NCBI RefSeq assembly: GCF_020781835.1
Contig: NZ_JAJGNJ010000003.1
Span: 1-64,000, forward strand
Length of the DNA: 64,000 nucleotides
DNA from: Microbacterium testaceum
GTDB taxonomy: Bacteria > Actinomycetota > Actinomycetes > Actinomycetales > Microbacteriaceae
Direction of reading: 5' to 3'
The stretch's first letter is position 1. Every line of letters starts with the position of its first letter. Below the pieces are notes generated by a model, which saw only the letters and a program-made list of their open reading frames with translations, was not told the DNA's origin and did no database searches. Shown here one piece after another: positions 55,821 to 64,000 of this stretch. Made by a program: the position numbers and the translations under genes.

Positions 55821-57272
55821 ATGACCTCCTCCTCCCCCACCCTCCGCTCGTCGTCGGCTCCGGCCAATCCCCGTTCGCGCGTCATCACCGCGAGCCTCAT
55901 CGGCACCACGATCGAGTTCTACGACTTCTACGCGTACGCCACCGCGGCCGTGCTCGTCTTCCCGATCCTCTTCTTCCCCACCGGGAACGAGACCACCTCG
56001 CTCCTGCTGTCGTTCAGCGTCTTCGGAGCGGCGATGGTCGCCCGCCCCCTGGGCGCCGTGGTCTTCGGACACTTCGGCGACCGGTTCGGCCGCAAGGCCA
56101 CGCTCGTGGCATCCCTTCTCACGATGGGTGTCGCGACCTTCCTCATCGGATGCCTCCCCACGTACAACGACATCGGCGTGTGGGCCGCGGTGCTGCTGCT
56201 GATCATGCGCCTCGCGCAGGGCTTCGCGCTCGGCGGCGAGTGGTCCGGAGCGGCCCTCGTCGCGACCGAGAACGCACCGAAGGGCAAGCGCGCCTGGTAC
56301 GGAACGTTCCCGCAGCTGGGTGCGCCCATCGGCTTCATCATCGCCAACGGCATCTTCCTCATCATCAACTTCGCCCTCCCCCACCCCGACGGCACGGCGC
56401 AGCGTTCCGCGGAGTTCCTCACCTGGGGCTGGCGTGTGCCGTTCCTGTTCTCGGCGGTCATGGTCATCGTCGGGCTGTGGGTGCGCCTGAAGCTCGTCGA
56501 GAGCGAGTCGTTCGCGAAGGCCGAGAAGAGCGGTGCGATCCGCAAGTTCCCGCTGGGCGAAGTCATCCGTCGCAACTGGGTGCAGCTGATCCTCGGCACG
56601 TTCATCATGCTGGCGACCTACGTGCTGTTCTACCTGATGACGAGCTTCACGCTGTCGTACGGCACCAAGCCGACGCTCGACGGCGCCGCCGCTGCGGCCG
56701 AGAAGGCCGGGACACCGTTCGACGCCGCCACGTACGTGCCCGGACTCGGCTTCGGCTACACCGACTTCGTGATCATGCAGATCATCGGCGTGGTCTTCTT
56801 CGGCGTCTTCACGATGCTGTCCGGCCCGATCGCCGACCGCATCGGCCGGAAGCGCCTGCTCATCGGCGTCACGATCGCGATCATCGCGTTCGGTCTGACG
56901 TTCGCGTTCTTCCTGCTGCCCCAGGCGGACGCCGCTCTGACGCGCGTGTACGTCCAGGCGTTCCTCATCATCGGGTTCCTGCTCATGGGCTCGACGTTCG
57001 GCCCGATGGGCGCCGTGCTGCCCGAGCTGTTCCCGACGAACACGCGGTACACCGGCTCGGCCATCTCGTACAACGTGTCGTCGATCCTCGGCGCCGCGCT
57101 CGCCCCGATCGTCGCGGTGGCGCTGTGGGCCGCCGGCGACGGAAACCCGTGGCTCGTGGGCGCGTACCTGTCGGCGATGGGCGTGCTCACCCTGATCGCC
57201 CTGGTGCTCTCCCCCGAGACCAAGGACGTCGCCTACGACGACAACCTCGCCGCGGGGGCGACCGCGCCGTAG
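55821..57272 (+). CDS. MFS transporter, metabolite:H+ symporter family
   Basis: A protein of 483 residues with twelve predicted helices. The family signature is GHFGDRFGRKATLV between helices 2 and 3, with the repeat GPIADRIGRKRLL between helices 8 and 9, and RLAQGFALGGEWSGAALVATE, typical of the MHS group (ShiA, ProP, KgtP). A long loop (GTKPTLDGAAAAAEKAGTPFDAATYVPG) sits in the second half. The substrate is probably a carboxylate or osmolyte. TAGACT at 55676-55681 may be its promoter, leaving a leader of about 130 nt. Confidence 0.9.
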   Translation: MTSSSPTLRSSSAPANPRSRVITASLIGTTIEFYDFYAYATAAVLVFPILFFPTGNETTSLLLSFSVFGAAMVARPLGAVVFGHFGDRFGRKATLVASLLTMGVATFLIGCLPTYNDIGVWAAVLLLIMRLAQGFALGGEWSGAALVATENAPKGKRAWYGTFPQLGAPIGFIIANGIFLIINFALPHPDGTAQRSAEFLTWGWRVPFLFSAVMVIVGLWVRLKLVESESFAKAEKSGAIRKFPLGEVIRRNWVQLILGTFIMLATYVLFYLMTSFTLSYGTKPTLDGAAAAAEKAGTPFDAATYVPGLGFGYTDFVIMQIIGVVFFGVFTMLSGPIADRIGRKRLLIGVTIAIIAFGLTFAFFLLPQADAALTRVYVQAFLIIGFLLMGSTFGPMGAVLPELFPTNTRYTGSAISYNVSSILGAALAPIVAVALWAAGDGNPWLVGAYLSAMGVLTLIALVLSPETKDVAYDDNLAAGATAP

Positions 57273-57291
57273 CGCTTCGCGGACGGATCAC

Positions 57292-57325
57292 CGGATGCCA
57301 CGGGGCCTCGGCCTCGTGGCATCCG
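57292..57325 (+). terminator. Terminator after the MFS gene, inverted GGATGCC arms
   Basis: Perfect 11-bp arms CGGATGCCACG (57292-57302) and CGTGGCATCCG (57315-57325), with an inner GGCC/GGCC stem. Confidence 0.82.
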
Positions 57326-57342
57326 TCGTTCCCGCCCCGATC

Positions 57343-57388
57343 GTCAACTTCAGTTGACATCGCATCAGATGTCAACCAGGATTGACGC
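57343..57388 (+). promoter_or_regulatory. Promoter and palindromic operator of the small HTH gene
   Basis: TTGACA (57354-57359), 17-bp spacer, CAGGAT (57377-57382), then six bases to ATG 57389. GTCAAC half-sites flank it: GTCAAC-TTCA-GTTGAC at 57343-57358, and GTTGACATC at 57353-57361 paired with GATGTCAAC at 57368-57376. Confidence 0.75.
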
Positions 57389-57601
57389 ATGAGTGAGGCG
57401 ATCCATACCGCCCTCGGCGGACTCGGCGACGATGAGCCCTTGGTCGAGCTCCGGCGGCTCGCGACGCTCCGTCAGGAGATCGCGCGCGTCGAGGAGGCGC
57501 AGGTACGCCGCGCCCGACTGCGCGGACACTCCTGGCTCGCCATCGCGAGCGCGCTGGGCGTGACCAGACAAGCCGCGCACAAGAAGTACGGTCGAATCTG
57601 A
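57389..57601 (+). CDS. Small helix-turn-helix protein
   Basis: A protein of 70 residues. A helical N-terminal part (LVELRRLATLRQEIARVEEAQVRRAR) leads into an HTH, LRGHSWLAIASALGVTRQAAHKKYGRI, of the sigma-like/AsnC-like kind found in small actinobacterial regulators. The gene lies 23 bp before the ABC exporter gene, and its promoter is covered by palindromes that it may bind itself. It could regulate the exporter. ATG 57389 is fixed by the promoter geometry. Confidence 0.82.
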   Translation: MSEAIHTALGGLGDDEPLVELRRLATLRQEIARVEEAQVRRARLRGHSWLAIASALGVTRQAAHKKYGRI

Positions 57602-57624
57602 CCCCCGCACAGAACGAGGTGAGC

Positions 57625-59505
57625 ATGTCCGTTCCCGCTCCCGCCCGCGGCCGCCGCGGTCGTCGCGCCGCCGAGGGCCCGCGCGCGTCCTTCCGCCAGC
57701 TGCTGCCCTTCCTGCTCGAGCACAAGCGCACGCTCGTCGTCGTGGCCGTTCTGAGCATCCTCGGCGCCGGGGCGACGCTGGTGCAGCCGCTCCTGGTGGG
57801 GGAGGTCATCTCGCGCGTGCAGGAGTCCGTGCCGCTCGGGGCACTCGTCTGGCTCCTGGTCGGCTTCGTCGTGCTGTCCTCGCTCATCTCGGGATACCAG
57901 CACTATCTGCTCCAGCGCACCGGCACCGCGGTGGTGTACTCCAGCCGACGCCGACTCATCGCGCGCATCCTGCACCTGCCGATCAGCGAGTTCGACGCCC
58001 GCCGCACGGGCGACCTCGTCTCGCGCGTGGGCACCGACACGACTCTGCTGTACGCCGTCCTCACCCAGGGGCTCGCGGATGCCGTCGGCAACGCACTCAT
58101 CCTCGTCGGGGCGGTCGTCGCAATGGCGTTCATCGACCCCCTGCTGCTCGGCCTCATCGTGCTCGTCCTGGGTGCCTCGATCGCCACCGTGGGCATCCTC
58201 AGCACGCGCATCCGCGCGGCCTCGGCGGCGCAGCAGACCAAGGTCGGCGAGCTGGCGTCGGGTGTGGAACGCGCCGTCGGGTCGATCCGCACGATCCGTG
58301 CCGCCGGGGCGACCGATCGCGAGGCCACGGCCGTGACCCGCGCCGCCACCGAGGCGTACGACGCCGGGGTGCGCATCGCGAAGGTCTCGGCCCTCATCGT
58401 GCCCGTGGCCGGCATCGCACTGCAGGTGTCCCTGCTGGTGGTGCTGGGCGTCGGCGGCTTCCGCGTGGCATCCGGCGCCATCGACGTCGCGGCCCTGGTG
58501 ACGTTCGTCATCTTCCTGTTCCTGCTCGTGCAACCGCTCGCCTCGGCGATCGGCGCGATCACATCGGTGAACCAGGCCCTCGGCGCGCTCGGGCGCATCC
58601 AAGAGGTCCTGGACCTGCCGCTCGAAGAGGACGGCGATCGGCACGGCACGACGGAACCCCGCCCGGAGGCCGCCGCGATCGAGTTCCGCGACGTGCGCTT
58701 CCGCTACCCCGACCATGTGGTGCGGGCCCGCGAGGCCGCCGCGCGGGAGGCACGTTCCGTGCTCGCGCAGGCACACCTCGACCGCGCCGCGGACGAGACC
58801 GTCGCCGAGGCGGAGGAGGGCGAACGGGAGGTGCTGCGCGGGGTCTCCTTCACCGTTGCCCGCGGGTCCCGTGTCGCGCTCGTCGGCCCCTCCGGCGCGG
58901 GCAAGAGCACGGTGCTGTCCCTCGTCGAACGGTTCTACGACCCCACCGGGGGCGCGATCCTCGTCGACGGCATCGACGCGCGCGATCTCGCCCGCGATGA
59001 CCTGCGCTCCCGCTTCGGTTACGTCGAACAGGACGCCCCGACCCTGGCCGGCACGATCGCCGACAACCTGCGTCTGGCATCGCCCGAGGCATCCGACGCC
59101 GACTGCGAGCGGGTGCTGCGCGCGGTGAACCTCGGCGACGTGCTGGAGCGCAGCCCGCTCGGGGTCGACGCCCCGGTGGGTGAGGACGGCGTGATGCTCT
59201 CCGGCGGCGAGCGGCAGCGGCTGGCCATCGCGCGGGCGCTGCTGGCCGCTCCCCCCGTGCTGCTCCTGGACGAGTCGACATCGTCACTCGACGGCGTGAA
59301 CGAGCAGCGTATGCGCGAGGCCATCGACGCCGTCGCCACCGGCCGCACGCTGCTGGTCATCGCGCACCGGCTGTCGACCGTCGTGGACAGCGACCTCATC
59401 GTGGTGCTCGAGGACGGCCGCGTCGTCGGTCAGGGCACGCACAGCGAGCTCGTGGCATCCGTGCCGCTCTATCGGGAGCTCGCGAAGCACCAGCTGCTCG
59501 TGTGA
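57625..59505 (+). CDS. ABC exporter, fused membrane and ATPase domains
   Basis: A protein of 626 residues. Six membrane helices (residues about 30-320) precede an ATPase with Walker A GPSGAGKSTVLSL, Q-loop YVEQDAPTLAG, signature MLSGGERQRLAIARAL, Walker B VLLLDESTSSLD and switch IAHRLST. Between the first ATPase strand (FRDVRFRYPD) and LRGVSFTVARGS there is an inserted charged Ala/Arg/Glu-rich segment of about 45 residues, unusual for the family. It is a homodimeric half-transporter, lipid or drug type. ATG 57625 follows ACGAGGTG; GTG 57619 is possible. Confidence 0.9.
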   Translation: MSVPAPARGRRGRRAAEGPRASFRQLLPFLLEHKRTLVVVAVLSILGAGATLVQPLLVGEVISRVQESVPLGALVWLLVGFVVLSSLISGYQHYLLQRTGTAVVYSSRRRLIARILHLPISEFDARRTGDLVSRVGTDTTLLYAVLTQGLADAVGNALILVGAVVAMAFIDPLLLGLIVLVLGASIATVGILSTRIRAASAAQQTKVGELASGVERAVGSIRTIRAAGATDREATAVTRAATEAYDAGVRIAKVSALIVPVAGIALQVSLLVVLGVGGFRVASGAIDVAALVTFVIFLFLLVQPLASAIGAITSVNQALGALGRIQEVLDLPLEEDGDRHGTTEPRPEAAAIEFRDVRFRYPDHVVRAREAAAREARSVLAQAHLDRAADETVAEAEEGEREVLRGVSFTVARGSRVALVGPSGAGKSTVLSLVERFYDPTGGAILVDGIDARDLARDDLRSRFGYVEQDAPTLAGTIADNLRLASPEASDADCERVLRAVNLGDVLERSPLGVDAPVGEDGVMLSGGERQRLAIARALLAAPPVLLLDESTSSLDGVNEQRMREAIDAVATGRTLLVIAHRLSTVVDSDLIVVLEDGRVVGQGTHSELVASVPLYRELAKHQLLV

Positions 59506-59519
59506 GGCACCCGGCGGCG

Positions 59520-59660
59520 GACGGGGCACCGGGGCGGGCCGGGCGCCGGGGCGGGGCGCCGGGCCGGGGCGCCGGGCCGGGCGCTGGGCGCCGGGCGGGC
59601 GTCGGGCCGGGGCGGGGCGTCGGGCCGGGGCGGGGCGTCGGGCCGGGCTGGGCGGGGCGC
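59520..59660 (+). repeat. G-run-rich tandem tract
   Basis: Units such as GGGGCGCCGGGCC and GGGGCGGGGCGTCGGGCC repeat irregularly, with many runs of three or more G on the plus strand, so G-quadruplex formation is plausible. Confidence 0.75.
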
Positions 59661-59680
59661 CGGGCGGACGCCGTAGCCAT

Positions 59681-59747
59681 GCATAAACGCGATCCGCGCA
59701 CGGAAACACGCTGCGCACGCGTTTATGCGCGCGAGTGGCGTTTATGC
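59681..59747. repeat. 67-bp nested palindrome, family D, copy 2
   Basis: Outer arms GCATAAACGC (59681-59690) and its complement (59738-59747). The inner right arm GCGTTTATGC is at 59719-59728, and the inner left arm is degenerate. Same overall length as copy 1. Confidence 0.9.
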
Positions 59748-59950
59748 CTGGTGGCACCCCGCACCGCGCCCCCGCACCACCACCGGCGCCGCGCCACCCC
59801 ACCCGGCTCCCGCACCACCACGCGCCCCCGCGCCGCCGCGCCGCACCGCGCCCCAACACCACCGTCGCCGCCCCGCCGCACCACGCCGCACCACCGCGGC
59901 CGCCCGCCCACCCGCGCCCGCGCCGCCGCGGCGACCTGCCGCACGCAGGA

Positions 59951-59990
59951 CGACGCCCCTCCCGCGCGCCAAGAGCAGGGAGGGGCGTCG
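59951..59990 (-). terminator. Terminator of pckG
   Basis: Perfect 13-bp arms (59951-59963 and 59978-59990), CGACGCCCCTCCC and its complement, ten bases past the stop. Confidence 0.85.
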
Positions 59991-60000
59991 AGTGTGGGGG

Positions 60001-61893
60001 TCAGGCCCGCTGCAGGCGGTACCGCAGCGCGGCCAGCTCGGCGCGCAGCGCGGCCGGGAGGTGGCTGCCGAAGGTGTCGAAGAACTCCTCCGTGAGGTCG
60101 GCCTCGGCCAGCCACGACTCCTCGTCGATCGCGAACAGCTCGGCGAGGTCGGCCTCGGGCAGGTCCAGGCCGGACAGGTCGAGGTCTTCGATCCGGGGCA
60201 GACGTCCGATGGGGCTGTCCACGGCCTCGACCTGGCCGTCGACGCGGCGGATGATCCAGTCGATGACGCGGGCGTTGTCACCGAACCCGGGCCAGAGGAA
60301 CCGGCCGTCGTCACCCTTGCGGAACCAGTTGACCTGGAAGATGCGCGGCGCGCGGTCGAAGCGGAGCTTCTCGCCGACCTTCAGCCAGTGGCCGAAGTAG
60401 TCGCCCATGTTGTAGCCGCAGAACGGCAGCATCGCGAACGGATCGCGACGCAGCTCGCCGACGGTGCCCTCCTGCGCCGCGGTCTTCTCACTCGACACCG
60501 TCGAGCCGAGGAAGACACCGTGCGACCAGTCGGTGGCCTCGAGCACGAGCGGGACGTTGGTGGCCCGACGACCGCCGAACAGGATGACATCGAGCGGGAC
60601 ACCTTCGGGCGTCTCCCAGTCCTCCGCGATCTGCGGGCACTGGGCGGCGGCGACCGTGAAGCGGGAGTTGGGGTGAGCGGCCGGCCGGCCCGAGGCGGGC
60701 GTCCAGTCGTTGCCCTCCCAGTCGATCAGCCGCGGAGGCGCCTCGTCGGTCAGCCCCTCCCACCACACGTCGCCATCCGGACGCAGCGCGACGTTCGTGA
60801 AGATCGTGTTGCCCCACAGCGTCTCGACGGCGGTGACGTTCGTGGACTCACCGGTGCCGGGCGCGACACCGAAGAAGCCGGCCTCGGGGTTGATCGCCCA
60901 GAGTCGTCCGTCTTCGCCGGGACGGATCCACGTGATGTCGTCGCCGAGGGTCTCCACGCGCCACCCGGGGATCGTCGGCCGCAGCATGGCCAGGTTCGTC
61001 TTGCCGCAGGCCGAGGGGAACGCCGCGGCGACGTGGTACGCCTTTCCCTTCGGGTCGATGACGCGGATGAGCAGCATGTGCTCGGCCAGCCACCCCTCGT
61101 CGCGGCCGATCACCGAGGCGATGCGCAGCGCGAAGCACTTCTTCGCCAGGATCGCGTTGCCGCCGTAACCGGACCCGTACGACCACACCTCCAGGGTGTC
61201 GGGGAAGTGCACGATGTACTTCTCGTCGTTGCACGGCCACGTGACGTCCGCCTCGCCGGGGGCGAGCGGCGCACCCACCGAGTGCACGGTCTTGACCCAC
61301 GGGGCACCCGCGGCGATGCGCTCGAGCACCGCGGTGCCGACGCGAGTCATGATGCCGATCGATGCCACGGCGTAGGCGCTGTCGGTGATCTGCACGCCGA
61401 TGTGGCTGAGCGGACCGCCGACCGCGCCCATCGAGAAGGGCACCACGTACATGGTGCGTCCGCGCATCGACCCCTCGAAGACGCCGTCGAGCGTCTGCCG
61501 GATCTCGGCCGGAGCGACCCAGTTGTTGGTGGGACCGGCATCCTTCTCGCGCTCGGAGGCGATGAAGGTGCGCGACTCCAGACGGGCGACGTCGCCCGGG
61601 TGCGATCGCGCGAGGTACGAGCCCGGCCGCCACTCGGGGTTGAGCTTGATGAGCTTGCCCTCGTCGACCATCTCGCGCAGCAGCGCGTCGTTCTCGGCCG
61701 CCGAGCCGTCGACCCAATGGATGCTGTCGGGCTGCGTGAGCGCGGCGACCTCGTCGACCCACGCGGTGAGCGCGGCGAGGCCCGGACCCTCGACGGACGG
61801 GCGGATGCCTCGGCCCGGGCGGGGCGTGTGGGCCGCGGCCGTCGCGGCAGGGCGACCGGAGGGGCGTCCGGCGAAGATGTCGGCGAGTGCCAT
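60001..61893 (-). CDS. pckG: Phosphoenolpyruvate carboxykinase (GTP)
   Basis: A protein of 630 residues converting oxaloacetate and GTP to PEP. Key segments are the kinase P-loop with the hyper-reactive Cys ([16 protein letters not shown]), the metal/substrate loop around CNDEKYI and [32 protein letters not shown], and [16 protein letters not shown] 61893 has a GAGGAG ribosome site; the longer open frame upstream overlaps the regulator's promoter. It diverges from the RamB-like gene, which is likely to control it. Confidence 0.95.
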   Translation of the reverse strand: MALADIFAGRPSGRPAATAAAHTPRPGRGIRPSVEGPGLAALTAWVDEVAALTQPDSIHWVDGSAAENDALLREMVDEGKLIKLNPEWRPGSYLARSHPGDVARLESRTFIASEREKDAGPTNNWVAPAEIRQTLDGVFEGSMRGRTMYVVPFSMGAVGGPLSHIGVQITDSAYAVASIGIMTRVGTAVLERIAAGAPWVKTVHSVGAPLAPGEADVTWPCNDEKYIVHFPDTLEVWSYGSGYGGNAILAKKCFALRIASVIGRDEGWLAEHMLLIRVIDPKGKAYHVAAAFPSACGKTNLAMLRPTIPGWRVETLGDDITWIRPGEDGRLWAINPEAGFFGVAPGTGESTNVTAVETLWGNTIFTNVALRPDGDVWWEGLTDEAPPRLIDWEGNDWTPASGRPAAHPNSRFTVAAAQCPQIAEDWETPEGVPLDVILFGGRRATNVPLVLEATDWSHGVFLGSTVSSEKTAAQEGTVGELRRDPFAMLPFCGYNMGDYFGHWLKVGEKLRFDRAPRIFQVNWFRKGDDGRFLWPGFGDNARVIDWIIRRVDGQVEAVDSPIGRLPRIEDLDLSGLDLPEADLAELFAIDEESWLAEADLTEEFFDTFGSHLPAALRAELAALRYRLQRA

Positions 61894-61963
61894 GTCGATC
61901 TCCTCGATTGAGAGCGAATTCGGTGGTCTTCCTCCACTGTGCGGCGCTTCCACCCGATTTTCA

Positions 61964-61975
61964 GCAGATTTCTGC
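61964..61975. promoter_or_regulatory. Palindrome in the pckG/RamB-like divergent region
   Basis: GCAGA-TT-TCTGC, midway between the two divergent starts and about 24 bp upstream of the regulator's -10 box. Candidate operator. Confidence 0.4.
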
Positions 61976-61998
61976 CGCAAGAATCGCCCATCTTTCGC

Positions 61999-62004
61999 TA
62001 TCGT
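61999..62004 (+). promoter_or_regulatory. -10 box of the RamB-like gene (leaderless)
   Basis: TATCGT, six bases before ATG 62011. Confidence 0.55.
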
Positions 62005-62010
62005 CAAGGA

Positions 62011-63450
62011 ATGGCATCGTCGCTCGAACTCGCCACCCTCGGACATCGCATCCGCCACCATCGCCTGGCCCGCGGCTACACGCTGGACGAGCTCGGCGCG
62101 CTCGTCGGTGTGGCCGGCAGCCAGCTGAGCCTCATCGAGAACGGCAAGCGCGAGCCCAAGCTCTCACTGCTGCAGGAGATCGCGCGGGCGACCGAGACCG
62201 AGGTCACGGAGCTGCTGTCCACCGAGCCGCCGAACCGGCGCGCTGCATTGGAGATCGAGCTCGAACGCGCCCAGTCGAGCCCCTTCTTCCGGCAGTTGGG
62301 CATCCCGCCCATCAAGGTCAGCAAGGGCACGACCGACGAGACCATCGAGGCCGTTCTGGGACTCCACCGCGAGCTGCAGCGTCGCGAGCGCGAGACCATC
62401 GCGAGCCCCGAGGAGGCACGCCGCGCGAACACCGAAATGCGTCTGCGCATGCGCGGACTCGACAACCATCTCCCCGACATCGAGAAGCTCGCCGAAAAAC
62501 AGCTGAAGGCCGCCGGGCACGGAACCGGCGCGCTGACGCACCGCACCGTGAGCATCATGGCCGAGCAGCTGGGGTTCGAGCTCATCTACGTCAACGACCT
62601 GCCGCACTCGGCGCGGTCGGTGACCGACCTCGAGAACGGACGCATCTACCTGCCCCCGGCATCCATCCCCGGCGGCCACGGGCTGCGCTCCATGGCGCTG
62701 CAGGCGATGGCGCACCGGCTGCTCGGGCACCGCCCGCCCACCGACTACGCCGACTTCCTCCAGCAGCGGTTGGAGATCAACTACTACGCCGCGTGCTGCC
62801 TCATGCCCGAGACGAACTCGGTCGCCTTCCTCGCGCAGGCGAAGAAGGACCGCAACCTCGCGGTCGAGGACTTCCGCGACGCGTTCGGCGTCACCCACGA
62901 GGCCGCCGCGATGCGCATGACCAACCTGTCCACGACGCATCTGGGCATCCGGCTCCACTTCCTGCGGGTCGACGGCGACGGAGCCATCTCGCGCGTCTAC
63001 GAGAACGACGACCTACCGTTGCCGTCCGACGTGACCGGGTCGGTCGAGGGGCAGATCGTGTGCAAGAAGTTCTCGGCCCGGGCCGCGTTCGACGAACGGA
63101 ACCGCACCACCGAGCACTACCAGTACACCGACACCCCTGCCGGCACGTTCTGGTGCTCCACCCAGACCGGCACGACCTCGGACGGCGACTTCTCCATCAC
63201 TGTCGGCGTGCCCTTCGACGACGCGCGCTGGTTCCGCGGCCGCGAGACCACCACACGCGGCATCTCGCACTGCCCCGACGAATCGTGCTGCCGGCGACCC
63301 GACTCCGAGGCGGCCGCGCGGTGGCAGGGCAAGGCGTGGCCGAGCGCGCGCGTGCACCGGCACATGTTCTCGCCCCTGCCCCGCGGCATGTTCCCCGGCG
63401 TCGATGACGCCGAGGTCTTCGCGTTCTTGGACCGGCACGCGGGCGACTGA
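62011..63450 (+). CDS. XRE-family short-chain fatty-acid regulator, RamB/ScfR-like
   Basis: A protein of 479 residues. The N-terminal XRE HTH is [49 protein letters not shown] (given here by its anchors L-x-x-L-G...S-L-I-E-N-G-K). A middle IrrE-like region ([16 protein letters not shown]...[12 protein letters not shown]) lacks a clean HExxH motif. The C-terminal domain has clustered cysteines ([21 protein letters not shown]). RamB homologues control acetate, glyoxylate and propionate genes. Here it diverges from pckG, suggesting control of gluconeogenic entry. Confidence 0.88.
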   Translation: MASSLELATLGHRIRHHRLARGYTLDELGALVGVAGSQLSLIENGKREPKLSLLQEIARATETEVTELLSTEPPNRRAALEIELERAQSSPFFRQLGIPPIKVSKGTTDETIEAVLGLHRELQRRERETIASPEEARRANTEMRLRMRGLDNHLPDIEKLAEKQLKAAGHGTGALTHRTVSIMAEQLGFELIYVNDLPHSARSVTDLENGRIYLPPASIPGGHGLRSMALQAMAHRLLGHRPPTDYADFLQQRLEINYYAACCLMPETNSVAFLAQAKKDRNLAVEDFRDAFGVTHEAAAMRMTNLSTTHLGIRLHFLRVDGDGAISRVYENDDLPLPSDVTGSVEGQIVCKKFSARAAFDERNRTTEHYQYTDTPAGTFWCSTQTGTTSDGDFSITVGVPFDDARWFRGRETTTRGISHCPDESCCRRPDSEAAARWQGKAWPSARVHRHMFSPLPRGMFPGVDDAEVFAFLDRHAGD

Positions 63451-63520
63451 GCCGCGGCCGCGGGTGGGGCGTGGCGGGGGCGAGCCGGGGGCTCGGGCAG
63501 CGCCGGGCGCGGCGGCGCCC

Positions 63521-63592
63521 GCACAACTCCTGCACGATGCGGAGGATCCTGGCATCCCGACCACCCGCGAGTACGCGACGCAGGAGTTGTGC
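63521..63592. repeat. Family C palindrome, copy 6
   Basis: Perfect arms GCACAACTCCTGC (63521-63533) and GCAGGAGTTGTGC (63580-63592). Confidence 0.93.
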
Positions 63593-63659
63593 GGAGGGGA
63601 CCCCGGCCCCGCGGTGTGACTCAGTTACCCCGAACCGGCGCCGCGTCCGCGGCGTGCAG

Positions 63660-63730
63660 GCACAACTCCGGCGCCTCAGCCAGCCCACGCCGGTCGGGGC
63701 CGCCGCTCGACCCGATCGCAGGAGTTGTGC
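63660..63730. repeat. Family C palindrome, copy 7
   Basis: Arms GCACAACTCCGGC (63660-63672) and GCAGGAGTTGTGC (63718-63730), one mismatch. Confidence 0.92.
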
Positions 63731-63810
63731 ACGACGACAGACGGCGGATGCCACGGCCCCGACGATCCGAGGAGCCCGGAGCCCGGAGCCCGCAGCATGC
63801 CGGGCCGGCC

Positions 63811-63880
63811 GCACAACTCCTGCAGAACGCCGAGCTCCCCCGCCGGCGGCTCGGCAGGGGCCGAAACGCAGGAGTTGTGC
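63811..63880. repeat. Family C palindrome, copy 8
   Basis: Perfect arms GCACAACTCCTGC (63811-63823) and GCAGGAGTTGTGC (63868-63880). The sequence following copies 7 and 8 is also repeated (ACGGCGGATGCCACG). Confidence 0.93.
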
Positions 63881-63894
63881 GTGACGGCAAACGG

Positions 63895-63947
63895 CGGATG
63901 CCACGACCCCGGCACGCCCGCGAGGGGCGCCGGGGCCGTGGCATCCG
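63895..63947 (-). terminator. Terminator of the partial gene at the window end, inverted GGATGCC arms
   Basis: 11-bp arms CGGATGCCACG (63895-63905) and CGTGGCATCCG (63937-63947), with inner CCCCGGC/GCCGGGG, three bases past the stop at 63951. Confidence 0.8.
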
Positions 63948-63950
63948 GGG

Positions 63951-64000
63951 TCAGGCGAAGGGGTTCGCCGTCAGGGTGTACTTCGTCTGCAGGTACTCGT
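63951..64000 (-). CDS. C-terminal end of an unidentified protein
   Basis: Only the last 15 codons are in the window, encoding EYLQTKYTLTANPFA before TGA. The adjacent terminator hairpin supports a real gene end on the minus strand. The family cannot be named from so little sequence. Confidence 0.5.
   Translation of the reverse strand, partial: EYLQTKYTLTANPFA

Larger units (their letters stand above)
59506..60000. other. Gene-free low-complexity spacer
   Basis: Between convergent genes. A G-rich tract (about 59520-59660), the second 67-bp palindrome, a C-rich tract (about 59750-59945) and the pckG terminator occupy it. Long open frames across it are compositional artefacts. Confidence 0.75.
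63451..63950. other. Gene-free convergent spacer with a palindrome array
   Basis: No coding region is supported. It holds three family C palindromes, direct repeats around them and a long hairpin serving the partial gene at the window end. Confidence 0.7.

Noticed and set aside
59725-61911. 728-residue plus-strand open frame
   Set aside because: It is antisense to pckG and begins in C-rich low-complexity sequence.
63521-63880. CRISPR array
   Set aside because: Units are palindromic pairs of 13-mers, 70-72 bp long, spaced irregularly at 139-151 bp; there are no identical direct repeats with uniform spacers and no cas genes.

Overview
The window is very G+C-rich, densely coded and typically actinobacterial. 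It has split acyl-CoA carboxylase subunits with an epsilon chain, an LpdA-type flavoprotein lacking the redox cysteines, a RamB-like regulator, GTP-dependent PEP carboxykinase, LGFP repeats, many GTG starts and many GTGA stop/start overlaps. The gene set and the extreme abundance of the heptamer GGATGCC/GGCATCC point to Microbacteriaceae, most likely Microbacterium; the genus is an inference. No rRNA, tRNA, CRISPR array, prophage or classical insertion sequence was seen.

Layout. 1-7.5 kb (minus strand): a partial secreted LGFP-repeat protein, a glycosyltransferase, an LCP cell-wall ligase, purE, purK, a PH-domain membrane protein and birA. 7.6-16.5 kb: acyl-CoA carboxylase beta and epsilon, a three-gene signalling cluster (LuxR-type regulator, histidine kinase, degenerate kinase-like membrane protein), a TRAM-domain RNA methyltransferase, maf, and the biotinylated carboxylase alpha subunit. 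16.9-20.9 kb: lpdA diverging from purine nucleoside phosphorylase and a phosphohexomutase. 22.4-30.3 kb: a mannitol PTS locus (mtlR, an orphan EIIB, ptsH, ptsI, mtlA, mtlF, mtlD) that carries its own EI and HPr. 31.7-40.0 kb: a nucleoside uptake and salvage operon (BMP lipoprotein, ATPase, two permeases, cdd, deoA, add). 40.2-48.5 kb: manC, sdhCDAB, a YihY-family protein, xthA and trpS. 49.8-59.5 kb: an acetyltransferase, an Fpg/Nei glycosylase, an FMN-riboswitch-controlled ribD-ribE-ribBA-ribH operon, an MFS symporter, a 70-residue HTH protein and an ABC exporter. 60-63.5 kb: pckG diverging from a RamB-like regulator.

The most unusual signal is a set of three related genes (21.1, 30.5 and 49.6 kb) encoding AbiEi-like/DUF559 (VSR-fold) endonuclease-like proteins. 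Each is bracketed by its own family of fixed-length palindromic repeats: 59 bp, 83 bp and 71 bp units. The upstream unit ends about 100 bp before the proposed start in all three, and the downstream unit covers or closely follows the stop codon. The 71 bp family has eight copies here, including a three-copy array at 63.5-63.9 kb. A fourth palindrome family (67 bp, two copies) has no partner gene in the window. This looks like an undescribed repeat/endonuclease partnership, comparable in logic to REP/RAYT elements, although that function is an inference.

Gene expression also shows a pattern. About twenty genes have a TANNNT or CANNNT hexamer exactly 6-7 nt before the start codon, the geometry expected of leaderless mRNAs. 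This fixes several starts (birA, purE, accD, manC, the PH-domain protein). Many operons end in strong perfect hairpins, and several of those stems are built from the GGATGCC heptamer.
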